DNA of 64,000 bases from Triatoma infestans (taxonomy: Eukaryota > Arthropoda > Insecta > Hemiptera > Reduviidae): contig JAAEAF010000637.1 of NCBI GenBank assembly GCA_011037195.1, positions 1 to 64,000 on the forward strand, given 5' to 3'. This document shows positions 10,855 to 21,774 of this stretch, in pieces (position 1 is the first letter of the stretch; each line of letters starts with the position of its first letter). The notes under the pieces were generated by a model. The model was not told the DNA's origin. It was given only the letters and a program-made list of their open reading frames with translations, and ran no database searches. The position numbers were made by a program, and so were the translations under genes.

Positions 10855-11861
10855 TATATATACAAATTCTTTGTTATAGAGTTCCAATAATCCTGTATAT
10901 TTTATCCTTATTTTTTTTTTTTTAAGAATGTATATAGGAATATGGTAAATTTAATAAAGAGAGGTACAAATTATACAAGAAGAAAAATATGAACAACATG
11001 TTACATCATTTCCTGGTGACTTTTAATAACATTTGCTCAGTACAAGACTGTAAAAAAAAAAAAAATGAAGTCGGGTTAGGAGAATCAAATATTTGAAAGG
11101 AAGTTTCTTAGAGAGAGAGAGGATTATCCTTGCACACGTGTGTAACCCCATTTTTGAGGATGTCTAAAGATACTAGTTGAACGTCTGGATTAGGATAGTG
11201 CAGCGTAGTTCCAGTTTCACAAAAGAAAATATGAAAAAATAAAATAAAATAAAAAGAAATTCTAAGCTTTTGCTCGATTTTATTTTATATTTTTCTTAAG
11301 CAAAACACTTCCCTAAAGCTAGGGCATGCAAAAAACCCACCCAAAACTTCATTCAATGCAAATGGCGGACTTCCTGTTTTTCTTTCGTCCATATAAACTC
11401 CTTACAAAAAAGAAGAAGAAGATATCTTCCTTTTTTTTCTAGTTCATAGAAACGTCTGTTAATAAAAGTAACACCCAAACTCCATAGTATGGAAGACTTG
11501 GCATAAACTCACACAATCATAGAGAATTTTCTTCCGAATATTTCCATACTTTTCAGACTTAGTATTTGCTCTTATCCCTTTATCAAACCCTTCTACCAAA
11601 CATTTCAACAAATGCATGACAAAATGTATTTTAAATATATATATATATATATATTCCCTGCCCTAATGCCATAACTATATTATATCCAGCCAAATATTCT
11701 TATGCCTATACAAGAGCAAAAATGGCGAGGCTTTACTTATATAATACTATGAATTCTAAGTGAATGGTCCAAATCAGCCTTCCAAATTGAACTAGCCAAG
11801 GATATTTAGGAATAATGCTATTCTATTATTTGGGTTCCAAGGAAATGTTATTGTGCTACTC

Positions 11862-11900
<39 letters not shown>

Positions 11901-12086
11901 AATACATAAACACGAAGACGATATTATTTTTACAATTAAATTATATTGTTTACAAAATATTTTTAAAAAAAATCTGGTGTGAAACACTCACACAACTTTC
12001 TCTTACTCCAGTTTTCAAAATTATAATTGACAAATTTTATAGTTTGTGTACCAACTTTACTGAAATTTGGCGAAAACTGAAACCGG
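10855..12086. repeat. Tandem duplicated block, left copy
   Basis: The block starting 'tacaaattctttgttataga' is repeated from 12351, offset 1,490 bp. The two copies look identical by eye apart from the length of one A run (about 35 A at 11861-11895 against about 27 in the right copy). It contains an (TA)n run near 11635-11653, no protein-coding frame, and ends inside the 3' edge of an S repeat (aaatctggtgtgaaacactc near 11970). Confidence 0.9.
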
Positions 12087-12345
12087 TATAAATAGTGGGA
12101 CCGCAGAGAGTGAGAGAGTTTTTTAGTTACAAACGAAGTGTACGTTTGTGGAAAGTGTATAAAAACTGAACAAAGTGAACTTTTGTGGTTTAAACTGTGA
12201 AGTAATTATTATTAAGTGTTGTATTTTGTAATTTATTGTGTATAACAATAAATTGGTGTTTTCTTTATTGAAGTTTAGAGTATTTTATCTATACGAATCC
12301 ACTTATAACTAGTTGCAGTAGCTAGTTTAGAGGAAAAACGGTACA
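12087..12345 (+). mobile_element. LTR fragment (family LTR-B) at duplication junction
   Basis: Begins exactly at ccggtataaatagtggga and ends at acggtaca, matching 5507-5773 with scattered differences (TATA box, ttacaaacgaagtgtacgtt, caataaattgg, gcagtagctagttagagg). It sits between the two copies of the duplicated block. No target duplication is seen on either side. Confidence 0.75.
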
Positions 12346-13352
12346 ATATATACAAATTCTTTGTTATAGAGTTCCAATAATCCTGTATATTTTATCCTTA
12401 TTTTTTTTTTTTTAAGAATGTATATAGGAATATGGTAAATTTAATAAAGAGAGGTACAAATTATACAAGAAGAAAAATATGAACAACATGTTACATCATT
12501 TCCTGGTGACTTTTAATAACATTTGCTCAGTACAAGACTGTAAAAAAAAAAAAAATGAAGTCGGGTTAGGAGAATCAAATATTTGAAAGGAAGTTTCTTA
12601 GAGAGAGAGAGGATTATCCTTGCACACGTGTGTAACCCCATTTTTGAGGATGTCTAAAGATACTAGTTGAACGTCTGGATTAGGATAGTGCAGCGTAGTT
12701 CCAGTTTCACAAAAGAAAATATGAAAAAATAAAATAAAATAAAAAGAAATTCTAAGCTTTTGCTCGATTTTATTTTATATTTTTCTTAAGCAAAACACTT
12801 CCCTAAAGCTAGGGCATGCAAAAAACCCACCCAAAACTTCATTCAATGCAAATGGCGGACTTCCTGTTTTTCTTTCGTCCATATAAACTCCTTACAAAAA
12901 AGAAGAAGAAGATATCTTCCTTTTTTTTCTAGTTCATAGAAACGTCTGTTAATAAAAGTAACACCCAAACTCCATAGTATGGAAGACTTGGCATAAACTC
13001 ACACAATCATAGAGAATTTTCTTCCGAATATTTCCATACTTTTCAGACTTAGTATTTGCTCTTATCCCTTTATCAAACCCTTCTACCAAACATTTCAACA
13101 AATGCATGACAAAATGTATTTTAAATATATATATATATATATATTCCCTGCCCTAATGCCATAACTATATTATATCCAGCCAAATATTCTTATGCCTATA
13201 CAAGAGCAAAAATGGCGAGGCTTTACTTATATAATACTATGAATTCTAAGTGAATGGTCCAAATCAGCCTTCCAAATTGAACTAGCCAAGGATATTTAGG
13301 AATAATGCTATTCTATTATTTGGGTTCCAAGGAAATGTTATTGTGCTACTCC

Positions 13353-13384
<32 letters not shown>

Positions 13385-13566
13385 AATACATAAACACGAA
13401 GACGATATTATTTTTACAATTAAATTATATTGTTTACAAAATATTTTTAAAAAAAATCTGGTGTGAAACACTCACACAACTTTCTCTTACTCCAGTTTTC
13501 AAAATTATAATTGACAAATTTTATAGTTTGTGTACCAACTTTACTGAAATTTGGCGAAAACTGAAA
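12346..13566. repeat. Tandem duplicated block, right copy
   Basis: Matches 10855-12086 with no substitutions that I could see; the main difference is a shorter A run at 13352-13379. After 'gcgaaaactgaaa' it continues into a normal S repeat (aaactgtcaagtaaagg), so this right copy is the original junction and the left copy is the extra one. Confidence 0.9.
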
Positions 13567-14345
13567 AAACTGTCAAGTAAAGGCTCACTTCCGGTTTACT
13601 AATTTTCTTGAACCACGCAATTTTGGCCATCTATTTATTTCTGTTTAATTTTGTTTGGATGATAGAATTGTATAATTAACTATGACAGCACTTTAGAGAA
13701 AAACATAAACCCTCCACTCCTCCAAAAGTGCCCTTAAATGAACTTTCCCACAGAAATGTTAAATAAAAGTTGTAGATCATTGTGTGTTTAGTTTATATAC
13801 AAAACTTCAAGAAAATCGTCGGAGTCATTTTTAAGAAAATCGCGAAAAAGTGAAAAAAAAATCATTTAGCAAAGTGGTAATGTAAATGCACTTCCCATTA
13901 TCCGATTTTTTTTTTAAACTAGGAATTTCGACAACATATTTAATTCTAATTAACATTATTTAGATGATAGAATTGTTTAACAAATTGAAAAGCACTTTAC
14001 ATGAAAACCTAACCCAACCCTTCCTCCAGAAGTGCCCTTAAATGAATTTTCCCGGAGAATGTTTCAAATAAAAGTTGTAGCAGTTAGTATGTCTAGTTAT
14101 ATACCAAGTTTGAAGAAAATCGTTGGAGCAAATTTTTGAGAAAATTGCAAAAATGTAAAAAAAAAAAAAAACTAGTATAGTTGACAACTTCCGGTTGATG
14201 AATTTTAACAGATGACCCACTGTCGGATTCCATGGTGGGGATATCAAGTTTAAACGTTCTACGATTTTTCGATTTTGAGCTATGCTGTTCACATATACAC
14301 ACACACACGATACCGTTTGCTAAAAACTACTTTTTTGGACTCAGG
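13440..14345 (-). repeat. S-family modular repeat, near-complete copy
   Basis: Minus-strand copy of the S repeat. Its 3' edge is aaatctggtgtgaaacactc at about 13456, about three modules follow, and the 5' edge has a (GT)n run (14297-14309 on the plus strand as acacacacac) and the block ggactcaggggacctcaaaa near 14336-14356. Same order as at 2885-3730 and 21775-22650. The minus-strand frames here (14038-14308) are within the repeat. Confidence 0.75.
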
Positions 14346-14355
14346 GGACCTCAAA

Positions 14356-14690
14356 ACTTTCACGGAGTTCAGCAAGAACGTGACGGTAGTAATATTGAAT
14401 AATATTTTGACCTTCAGGAACCCAGTGAAGGTACACATCCCATGAATATAGAAAAAAAAAGCAATTATCATTGCTTTGAATTTTCATTTGCTTATTCGAG
14501 CTTTTTTGGCTCTCGGTGAAGTTGGGCTCTTCCAATGCATAGATTGGCACTTCGTTTCGGGATCATAAGTAAAAAAAAAAAACCACGATTCGTCACATGT
14601 TATTATCCTTTCCAATAAGTTTGGGTCATTTTCAATGGCATTTAAAGTGTCAGTAAAAGATTTCAGTACCTTGTAATCTATTCAGAATGT
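14356..14690 (-). pseudogene. Mariner-like transposase fragment
   Basis: Read on the minus strand with frame changes: NAIENDPNLLERIITCDESW (about 14585-14650), then SRNEVPIYALEEPNFTESQK, then WVPEGQNIIQYYYRHVL near 14360-14420. This matches the central DDE/D region of mariner transposases in family knowledge. The first catalytic Asp (in CDESW) is present; the other two and the DNA-binding part are absent. It abuts the S repeat, which probably truncated it. Confidence 0.7.
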
Positions 14691-14763
14691 TGAATATGTA
14701 GATAGGTCTATAACGGATGTAATGTTAGATAACATCTGGGATTTTATCTGTCGTAGTTATACA

Positions 14764-14805
14764 TGTTTTTGAAAGTTTCGAAATTCTCATTCATCGTCAG
14801 AGTAA
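14764..14805 (-). other. Hammerhead-like motif, degenerate
   Basis: Minus strand reads CUGACGA-U-GAAUGAGAAUUU-C-GAAAC. The two conserved core strings flank a short stem-loop as in the repeats at 23343 and 28909, but the downstream GUC cleavage site is not present. Probably a dead member of the same group. Confidence 0.35.
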
Positions 14806-14834
14806 GGTTCCTAAATGGAATATGACCCACACAC

Positions 14835-15057
14835 AGAGCAGTAAGACGAAAGGACGAACAGCCAAGTTCGCTCCACGAAGGGACGGACCCTACGTCATTC
14901 TACACGCACAGGGACCCGTCAGCTATGAAGTAGCAGCCGAAGACACCCGACGATACCACTGGGCAAATACCACGTGTCAAGCCTGACGCCCTGCACCGCA
15001 GCCGCCCAGGAGAAGCCAATCCGAAGGTTAAGGAAGAGAGGCCGACCACGCCATTGA
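14835..15057 (+). pseudogene. Ty3/Gypsy integrase C-terminal fragment
   Basis: Plus strand reads TAKFAPRRDGPYVILHAQGP then SYEVAAEDT. After a frame change near 14955 it continues LGKYHVSSLTPC and ends RKRGRPRH at the stop 15055-15057. The KFAPRRDGPYVI/SYEVA string is typical of the GPY/F module at the end of Gypsy integrases. All upstream pol sequence is missing, so the element is truncated at its 5' side near 14830. It lies 46 bp before the LTR at 15104, as expected for the end of pol. Confidence 0.8.
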
Positions 15058-15091
15058 TGTGAGCTCAGCCATTGCAAGCAACACCTGAGCT

Positions 15092-15103
15092 CAAGGGGGA
15101 GGA
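15092..15103 (+). other. Polypurine tract
   Basis: The string caagggggagga sits directly against the LTR start TGTAACAAC at 15104. A purine run at this place primes plus-strand synthesis in Gypsy-type elements. Confidence 0.75.
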
Positions 15104-15881
15104 TGTAACAACAGTTCTCCGCCCGGCCACCAGGTTTGCACCAAGTGGACCTTCACTAGGGAGGCACACCCCACTACACTAGGACTCTCCTACTCCACAC
15201 TACAGAGGGGAGAACTTTCACCGACTAGACCCGCCTACTGGACACCATCCCTACCACCTCAGAATCGTATATAAAGGGCTACCCAGGGCCAGAATAGTCG
15301 AGAAGTACTCAGCGATTAGAACCTTTTCTAATAGTTTTGGCGCTAGCTAGGCAGGCCCTTAACTGACTTCTCCGAGCATCTGCGCAAGGCAAGAGAGCCA
15401 GGCCGTTTGCTCATCCAGCGATCACCGTTTCAGGACATCTGCGCTAGGCAGGAGAGCCAGGCCGTTTGTTCATACAACGATCACCGATATAACATTTACG
15501 CTAGGCAGGAGAGCCAGGCCATTCGTTAACCAACGTATTATTAGTCGTTGTCAAGACTAGATAAGTAGTGTGCGCTAGGCAAGAGGGCCAGGCCACTCTA
15601 CTCGACGAGCGACGATTGACAATCTGTGTCACTCCCTGAGCGAACAGATTGGTCATAGCAACCATTTACTGTATATATGCTTTTCAGAATATATGTAACA
15701 TTTTACTAAGTGTGCTTTGACATTTACTGGGTGTATTTTATTTGCAGAATCACGAATTCTAGTTCACCACAAACCCGTGATATTTATTCTGTAGGAACGG
15801 ATCTTATTATCCTTACCAAAAAATCCTAACTGCAAGAAAATCTATTACATATAATAGCACCCCACCAGGGGAGTTGTTATA
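15104..15881 (+). mobile_element. 3' LTR of Ty3/Gypsy element
   Basis: A 778-bp LTR starting TGTAACAAC and ending GTTGTTATA, an inverted pair with one mismatch (an original TACA end changed to TATA). TATA box gtatataaag at 15268-15277. Downstream of it lie four imperfect copies of a ~57-bp unit (see separate entry). The 5' partner LTR and most of the element are not in the window. The flanking duplication cannot be tested because the left end is lost. Confidence 0.8.
15378..15615 (+). repeat. Minisatellite inside Gypsy LTR, four ~57-bp units
   Basis: The block gcgctaggcaggagagccag followed by gccgtttgttcat and gcgatcaccg recurs at about 15383, 15439, 15494 and 15570 with a few changes per copy. 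It lies just after the presumed transcription start, so each transcript would carry the array. Confidence 0.8.
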
Positions 15882-16429
15882 GCGTTTATTAAATAATTTG
15901 GAAGGATTACTAATTATTATTATTATTGGACATTAGAAAATGGTAAATAGAATGTCTGGAAGAATACTTTATAATTAAATTAAATTTTAATATTGGTATT
16001 AATAATGCACAGTGTTTTTGTCAAGGTATTTTTAATAGGGTGGGGGATAGTAAATTTCATAAGTACATTATTAAAATAAGAATAAAGCTCGAGGAAAGCG
16101 AAAGTATAAAGTTAAAAATATTTGTAAAAAATAAATAACTACTGAAATACATGCAAGATGAATATAAGATAATAATTTATATTTATAATACTAGTTTAAT
16201 AATTTACCCATATATTTTCTTTCTATTTTTGTTATTAAACTTACAGAAACATATTAATTAACATAACCTTACACAATATAACTTTCTTTATAAGGCTTTT
16301 TAAAATATATATATATATATATTTCACTTTGATGTTTACTGTATTGATGTAATTTCGGTGATCCAACACTATTAAATAATTATTTGCTAATATGTCCAGG
16401 CGTGTTGTATTAATTTTGATTATACACTG
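15882..16429. other. AT-rich spacer
   Basis: No recognised gene or element. A (TA)n run lies at about 16307-16321. Confidence 0.5.
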
Positions 16430-17075
16430 GAGCAAAAAAAGTGGAAACCCTTAATATTTTTAATTATCTCTTAGACTGTCCTCCATTGATTATCTTACAA
16501 TAATAGTTCGTCCATTTTAAAGGATTATAGGTGAATAATCGCAGATTAAATCTCCTCACTTGTGTGTTTACAATTGGATTTTGTAAATTGATCTTCGAAC
16601 AGTCACAATCACTTATTTGTTGCATTTTCTGGATATCTTTCTAACGTTGGTTTCTAACGTTGGTGGTTTGATATTTTAAACTAAGTTTTAAATTTGTTTG
16701 TTTCATGGTTTTAAGTGATACAGATTCGGTTAGAATCATAGCATTGTTGGAAGATGGAAGAAGTCAAGCGTATGTGACCAGGGTGCTTAACATAGAACAA
16801 CTGTCAGAAGGGTCTTCTATCGCTACCAAGATACTGGAGGTTACTCAAGAAGGCATGGATCAGGTTGCCTCCGAGAGATGATCGTTTTATTGGTTTGAAT
16901 GCACTCCATAATCGACATTGTTGGTCAGGTAACGACTTCAACAATTTAGAAATATTAATGTCAGTTTATGCACTGTAAGAAGAAGGCTTTTAGAAGCTGG
17001 ATTACATACGAGAGGGCCTGCCACTGGTCGAGAACTTCAAAACCATCGAGGATTATCTACCATAGTAGGGGACTT
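16430..17075 (+). pseudogene. Tc1-like transposon, 5' part (terminal repeat and N-terminal transposase)
   Basis: Begins with acactggagcaaaaaaagtg, a Tc1-like terminal sequence. The coding relic starts near 16705 (MVLSDTDSVRIIALLEDGRS, then QAYVTRVLNI), is frame-broken, and returns as TVRRRLLEAGLHTRGPATGR near 16975-17030. These match the paired helix-turn-helix DNA-binding region of Tc1 transposases. The catalytic part is missing; from about 17075 the reading frame changes to a mariner-type protein, so the mariner below either inserted here or replaced the 3' end. Confidence 0.7.
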
Positions 17076-18195
17076 CAAATGCCACGGTGAGACGACACGC
17101 TCACCATCTTAGAAAGCTGAATGTCCAGAGTTTAAGTCCAAGATCAAATTCTCATGAATAGTGAGATCGTCATGCCCAACATGTCTGCAGAAATTTGCTT
17201 CAAAATCCAAATCATGATAACAAGAATAATTACAAACGACGAAAAGTGGACATTCTTAAAAAAAAAAAAGAAAGAAGCCAAACAAGCTACCTAGATCACA
17301 AGGCCACAAGGTCATGTAGCTAACCAGAGTTTAGCCAATATTTGTTGGGAAGAAAAACGGGCTTTACGTTTGGTGGGTGGTGCCTGGAAGAGGTATCTGT
17401 TGCATGCAGTTACTTGGGTAGTAGCGATCCCACGGGTTACCACAGCTCAGTACACCATGCACTTCGTCAGAACAGTACACAATACACTTAAACTAAGTAA
17501 ACTCTACTCTTATAGACAAGGGCAAGCACAGTACACAAACTAGCGTCTCCGTCCCTAGTTAATTGGCCTAATCCAAGAAAGAAGAAAGGGATTAGCTCAG
17601 TGGTAGCGCGCTAGACTAGCAACGCGGAGATTCCGGGTTCGAATCCAGCATGCTGCCCTTAGATTTTTTTCTTCCTAGGAGCTCTACAACTCACTGTCCG
17701 GTGATGGGCAGTGTTATCTGAAGCTAGAGAACACTGTCTGGATACCAACAGTGCACTGAGAAGGCTCCGGGAGGGGGGGACACAATAGTTCCTTTAGGTC
17801 GCAGTGCAATAATCCCCTATAACAATCTACAGTCTACGTTTGGTGGTATTTTGAAGGTACCGTTTTTAATTGAACCGAAACAAATAAATGTATTCTGCAA
17901 CATCCTAGCACTATCCCCCATCTTCGGCGTTTGACTCAAGTGAAATTATCAGTTTTACAGGCAGTAAGCAATTTGCCTCATCCAATCTAAAGCACATACG
18001 TTTTATCAATCCGATTACTTACTCCTTCTTCCGATTTATGGCTGATTTTTTCACAGAACGACATTTTGAAAATTATGAAGCAATACGATTAAGATGCAAG
18101 GAAATTTTTGCCTCTAAACCCAAGAAGGGATGGTATCGTCACCAAATTGAAATGGCTGCAGAAAGAGGAGTGAATGTTTTAGAAAAATGAAGGTT
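17076..18195 (+). pseudogene. Mariner-like transposase, decayed and split by a SINE
   Basis: Frame-broken relic: ITRIITNDEKWTFL near 17215-17260 (first catalytic Asp in NDEKW), GLYVWW at 17359-17376, a 458-bp insertion, then YFEGTVF from 17847, LQHPSTIPHLRRLTQVKL, and a C-terminal end near 18050-18190 (TERHFENYEAIRLRCKEIFA, SKPKKGWYRHQIEMAAERGV, stop). Removing the insertion and one copy of its duplication restores the frame YVWW-YFEGT, the expected mariner order. The second and third catalytic positions are not recognisable. No right terminal repeat was found. Confidence 0.7.
17377..17834 (+). mobile_element. Retroposed unit containing SINE-1, nested in mariner relic
   Basis: Flanked by the 12-bp duplication tacgtttggtgg (17365-17376 and 17835-17846). 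The right part, 17588-17834, is a full SINE-1: A box TAGCTCAGTGGTAGCGCGC, B box GGTTCGAATCC, anticodon-like AGC, body, and 3' end cagtgcaataatccccta...aatctac. The left part, 17377-17587 (about 210 bp), is not seen in the other SINE-1 copies and is unrecognised. Confidence 0.8.
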
Positions 18196-18649
18196 TACAT
18201 TTTAAGGACTAAGATTTCAAGTAAGCATTTTTATGTTTACGATAAAATAAAACAGTTTTTATTTAGACACCGAAACTTTTGTAAGAATGAATGGTTGAAC
18301 TTATCGATTTGCGTTTTCTTCATAAATTTATAAGTTTGATGTGGGAGGCGCTATCAAAGGTAAAACTAAATTATAAAAATCTAGTAGATACTTAGTTTGT
18401 AAATTAAATTATTGTTTCGTTACCAAAACTCTATTTGTATGGGAAACGTCACCTAAAAACAAATCTTTTCTATTCTATTCTCTCTAATTAGATTTTTTTA
18501 AAGTCTTATTTTCAAAATTTACTCTTCTCTTGTCACAGGAGAAGTGCTAAATTCCACCATAAAAAATAAATAAATTACTGTCCAGGATTAAAATATTTGT
18601 CTATAATTTTCCCAAACCTTGTAGTGTCGTGACTTGAGTTAAAAATGGT

Positions 18650-19060
18650 TTTAAAGAATAATTATTTATGTGACAAGAGAGAGAAGGGCCACTTCTACAC
18701 CTACAAGTTTCAGATTTGCCCACATAAGCACTGAACGAGAGTTGGAAAGAACTTTTCTCTGAGAAGGAGAAAGAGAATTAGAGAGAATGGATTTTAGAGG
18801 AATAAACTAGATGATATGCTGAACACTGTATAATGAATAGAACACACAAACTAGAAGGAACTTTACAGTTAAATAGAAGTTAGGTAGCGAGAGAAATATA
18901 AAGAGACAGACTGGCTGTGTAAGAAGAAGGTAGTAGATAGGTTGACAGACTGTATATACTGTTGCAAACTGATCGTAAACTGTCCTAACCTGTTCTGTTG
19001 TCGTTCTATTTATATGAATCGAACTATCCCTACCTAGTCTGTCGCAGATGGGCAGTAACT
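18650..19060. repeat. LTR-like dispersed repeat (family LTR-D), diverged copy
   Basis: The stretch agagaatggattttagagga ... gaacactgtataatgaatag ... cacacaaac resembles 38088-38385 and 52675-52985 in the same order. Boundaries are not resolved here. Confidence 0.4.
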
Positions 19061-20190
19061 GACATTTGATTCACTAAATGTCTGCTTCTCCACTCTTCGA
19101 ATCATATAAAGCTTTAATGATTCAGATCCCATTACATCTAGAGTTAAATATTAGATTTTTTTCTGCAATGTATTAAATTGGTACTTAATTTATTATATGA
19201 ATATAAAATTGTTAAAAAGGGACAAATACTGAGAATGTATTTAATTCAAGCAAATACTCTCTCTCTCTCTCTCGCTATAATCTGTTCCGTTTGGTATAAC
19301 CTCAACTGCGCTGATCTGGGATTTGTTTTGATCTTGTTTCCGTGTATTGCCGCTAGATGCCAAACTAATTAGTGTTAAATAATTTATTTTCACACACTAG
19401 TGAGAGAATGTAGTATGAAACTCACTAGTGAGAAAAAGTACAACTTTGGCCTAAATTTGGTGTAATAATCCTTACATTATTCAACGATTGTAAAAAAAAA
19501 TCTTTAGTAACATCCAAATAAAATAAAACAAATATAAAGAAAAGAAAATATCATTTCTATTATAATAATAAAATGTAATTAAATAAGAAATTTCGAACTG
19601 TAACTATATTGATTGAAAACATAAATTCAATAATGTATATATTTCAATACTAGCATTATGAGGAAATTGTTTTATTATAGAAAAATTTAGCTCACAACAT
19701 ATCTCGGCTTACACATACACACGTTTACACACATGTACATACATGGACATATACACACACACACACACACCCCACGTACACACTCGTGTTCACACAAACA
19801 CATACATACCTACTATCTGACCAGAATATATATGATCGAACTGCCACTTGTTACACCTTTGAAAAATCTTTTAAACATACTTCTTCTTTGTTAAATATTA
19901 CACTAGTGTGTATTCTTCAATGTTTATATTTGTAGCTCTTATTTATTACTGTATATATTTATTTAATAAATTGATTTAAAAACTTAATTTGCCTGTGTGT
20001 CTGATTAATTAATCCATAGTACTGGTTAGAATTTGGATTAATTTTATTTTCCAGAATTTAATCTCGCTTTACTCCAAGATTCGATTTATTCTCGGTTGTT
20101 AGCCGTTCAATACTTTGTTATGGCAGTCAGGTTGGGGGTTTTCGGCGATACAACAGGATGGAAAAAGTGGAAGGATGGAAAAGTGGTAAA
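19061..20190. other. Spacer with CA-rich microsatellite
   Basis: No gene recognised. A CA/TACA-rich simple-sequence stretch covers about 19708-19805, and a (CT)n run lies at about 19259-19272. Confidence 0.5.
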
Positions 20191-20196
20191 TGTTGT

Positions 20197-20900
20197 TGTA
20201 GAGGAATCGTTTATTGTGATTCCTATGGTATGTAGTAGATGTCTTGAAGAGGGCGGAAGTTAGTTTAGAGATTTTTGGAAGTTAGTGCTCGAATTACTAA
20301 CACTGAATTTTATAAAAATAGCCTATATTTTTACAATAATTTAAATGTGAGAAATGGTAACTATTAACATGAAATACTTAGAAATAAATAAGAGATAAAC
20401 AACTAATAATTTAAAAATGATTAAAATAAATAAACTAAGATGCACGACTATGAAATAATTATAAGTAAAACCTGTATAGGGACGCGGAACTGCAGCTCGT
20501 ATAACGATGTACTCGTATAATCTAATGACGTACTGGTATATAATGATGATCTACTGACGTACTCGTGTAAAATAATAATCCCCTCTTCCAATGGGGCAAA
20601 GTTTATATTAGTGTTAGCAACTCACACCAAGACATCTGTCCTAGTGTGCGACCTTGGTTAGTTCGGTGACCAGTGATTTAGGTAGGTCAGTGGCCAGCTT
20701 TATCGGTGCTTGCTTTGATGTGAAGTATTGACCCCGTGCATTGAAAAGGGGCTTTGTTTGTTTGGCCGCGGCCTTGTCTTGAAGACAGTGGCCGGCTAGG
20801 CCACTAGTTATACATTATCTTTTATTTCTGCCATCCTTTGTGAAGATAACAGCTGGCTGGAACCACTTTGACATTGCTATGACTTTCATGTGTCATTACA
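20197..20900 (+). mobile_element. Solo LTR, family LTR-A, copy 2
   Basis: A 704-bp unit starting TGTAGAGGAATCG and ending GTCATTACA, flanked by the exact 4-bp duplication ttgt (20193-20196 and 20901-20904). It aligns along its whole length with 43-761 (gtagatgtcttgaagagggc, acctgtatagggacgcggaa, gtgcgaccttggttagttcg, cggccttg...gaagacag). Confidence 0.9.
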
Positions 20901-20904
20901 TTGT

Positions 20905-21774
20905 ACTTCGAAACTTTGATTGATCTGATTTTCATCTTTACATTAAATCTTCATTTTTATTATGATAGATAAATCTTCTCCCTCTCCCAATTATTCTTGT
21001 TTCGATTCTTTTCTCTGGAGAATGTTTCACAGTGGCAGTCTAATGTTTCCATGCATAAATAATCTAGAAGCAGTGTTTCTTTTCGGTAGAAGTCTTTGAG
21101 GTCATCCCTCTGTTACACACATTTTCTCCTATATAAGAGTTTTGATCATACCGTCATGTAAAACCGCAGATTCATTTAGTTTGATATAGTCGCTGGCTAT
21201 TATATTAAAGTTACGAGAACTGCATTACTTAAATTACTTCCCGGGTCTTCATAGAGATATTGTCAACTGTCCTTTGTGAAATTCCTGGGCTAGGGAAGAC
21301 TTTTTCACTTTGTGGCATAATACTCAATTTCAACTGAAATACGACTTCTCTGGTGGGGCTACCGTTTCCAATCCAGATCTCAGATTAACTTTTACCTTCA
21401 AATGGAGAATTGCACACCTCTTATTTCTTGTGCGTCATGCATGGCTGTGAACTTATTCAGCACTTTAATTATTCATTTTTATTGTAGTTAAGTAATTTTC
21501 TTTTATCTTTTGAATCTTGTTTATTTAGTTACTGAATTTTAATTAATATAGATAATTTGTTATAGATAACCTTTTTGTTTTTCACATAAATTATTTTTAA
21601 ATTTTAATTCAATTTAACACTGAGATTGACAACTGTCAGAACACATCATAATAGGTCCAAATCTTTTCATCTTTTTATGCGGTATATATTATATTATTAT
21701 TTTCTGTTACTGCTGATGTAAAGGAAATAATTGTAATCAGGTCAAATTTTCGAAATTAAATATTCACCGGAATT
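20905..21774. other. Spacer without recognised feature
   Basis: No coding frame or repeat boundary recognised. Confidence 0.45.

Larger units (their letters stand above)
6300..10855 (+). mobile_element. Non-LTR retrotransposon, near full length (APE/RT type)
   Basis: Ordered parts are ORF1 (6402-7220), a broken ORF2 with endonuclease, reverse transcriptase and zinc knuckle (7237-10485), and a 3' untranslated region with AATAAA at 10833-10838 ending in a TTATTAT/TATATA tail near 10850. The lack of RNase H and the apurinic-type endonuclease place it in the jockey/CR1/L2 range; the exact clade is not decided. The 5' limit is unknown (somewhere in 5776-6400). It is flanked upstream by an LTR fragment and downstream by the duplicated block. 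An older, more decayed relative of its 3' part lies at 50161-51530. Confidence 0.8.

Noticed and set aside
14038..14550. Cluster of minus-strand genes
   Set aside because: Overlapping frames come from an S repeat and a frame-broken mariner fragment.
17588..17660. Functional tRNA-Ala gene
   Set aside because: A and B boxes are present but the acceptor stem does not pair, and the body that follows is shared with four other loci, so it is a SINE head.
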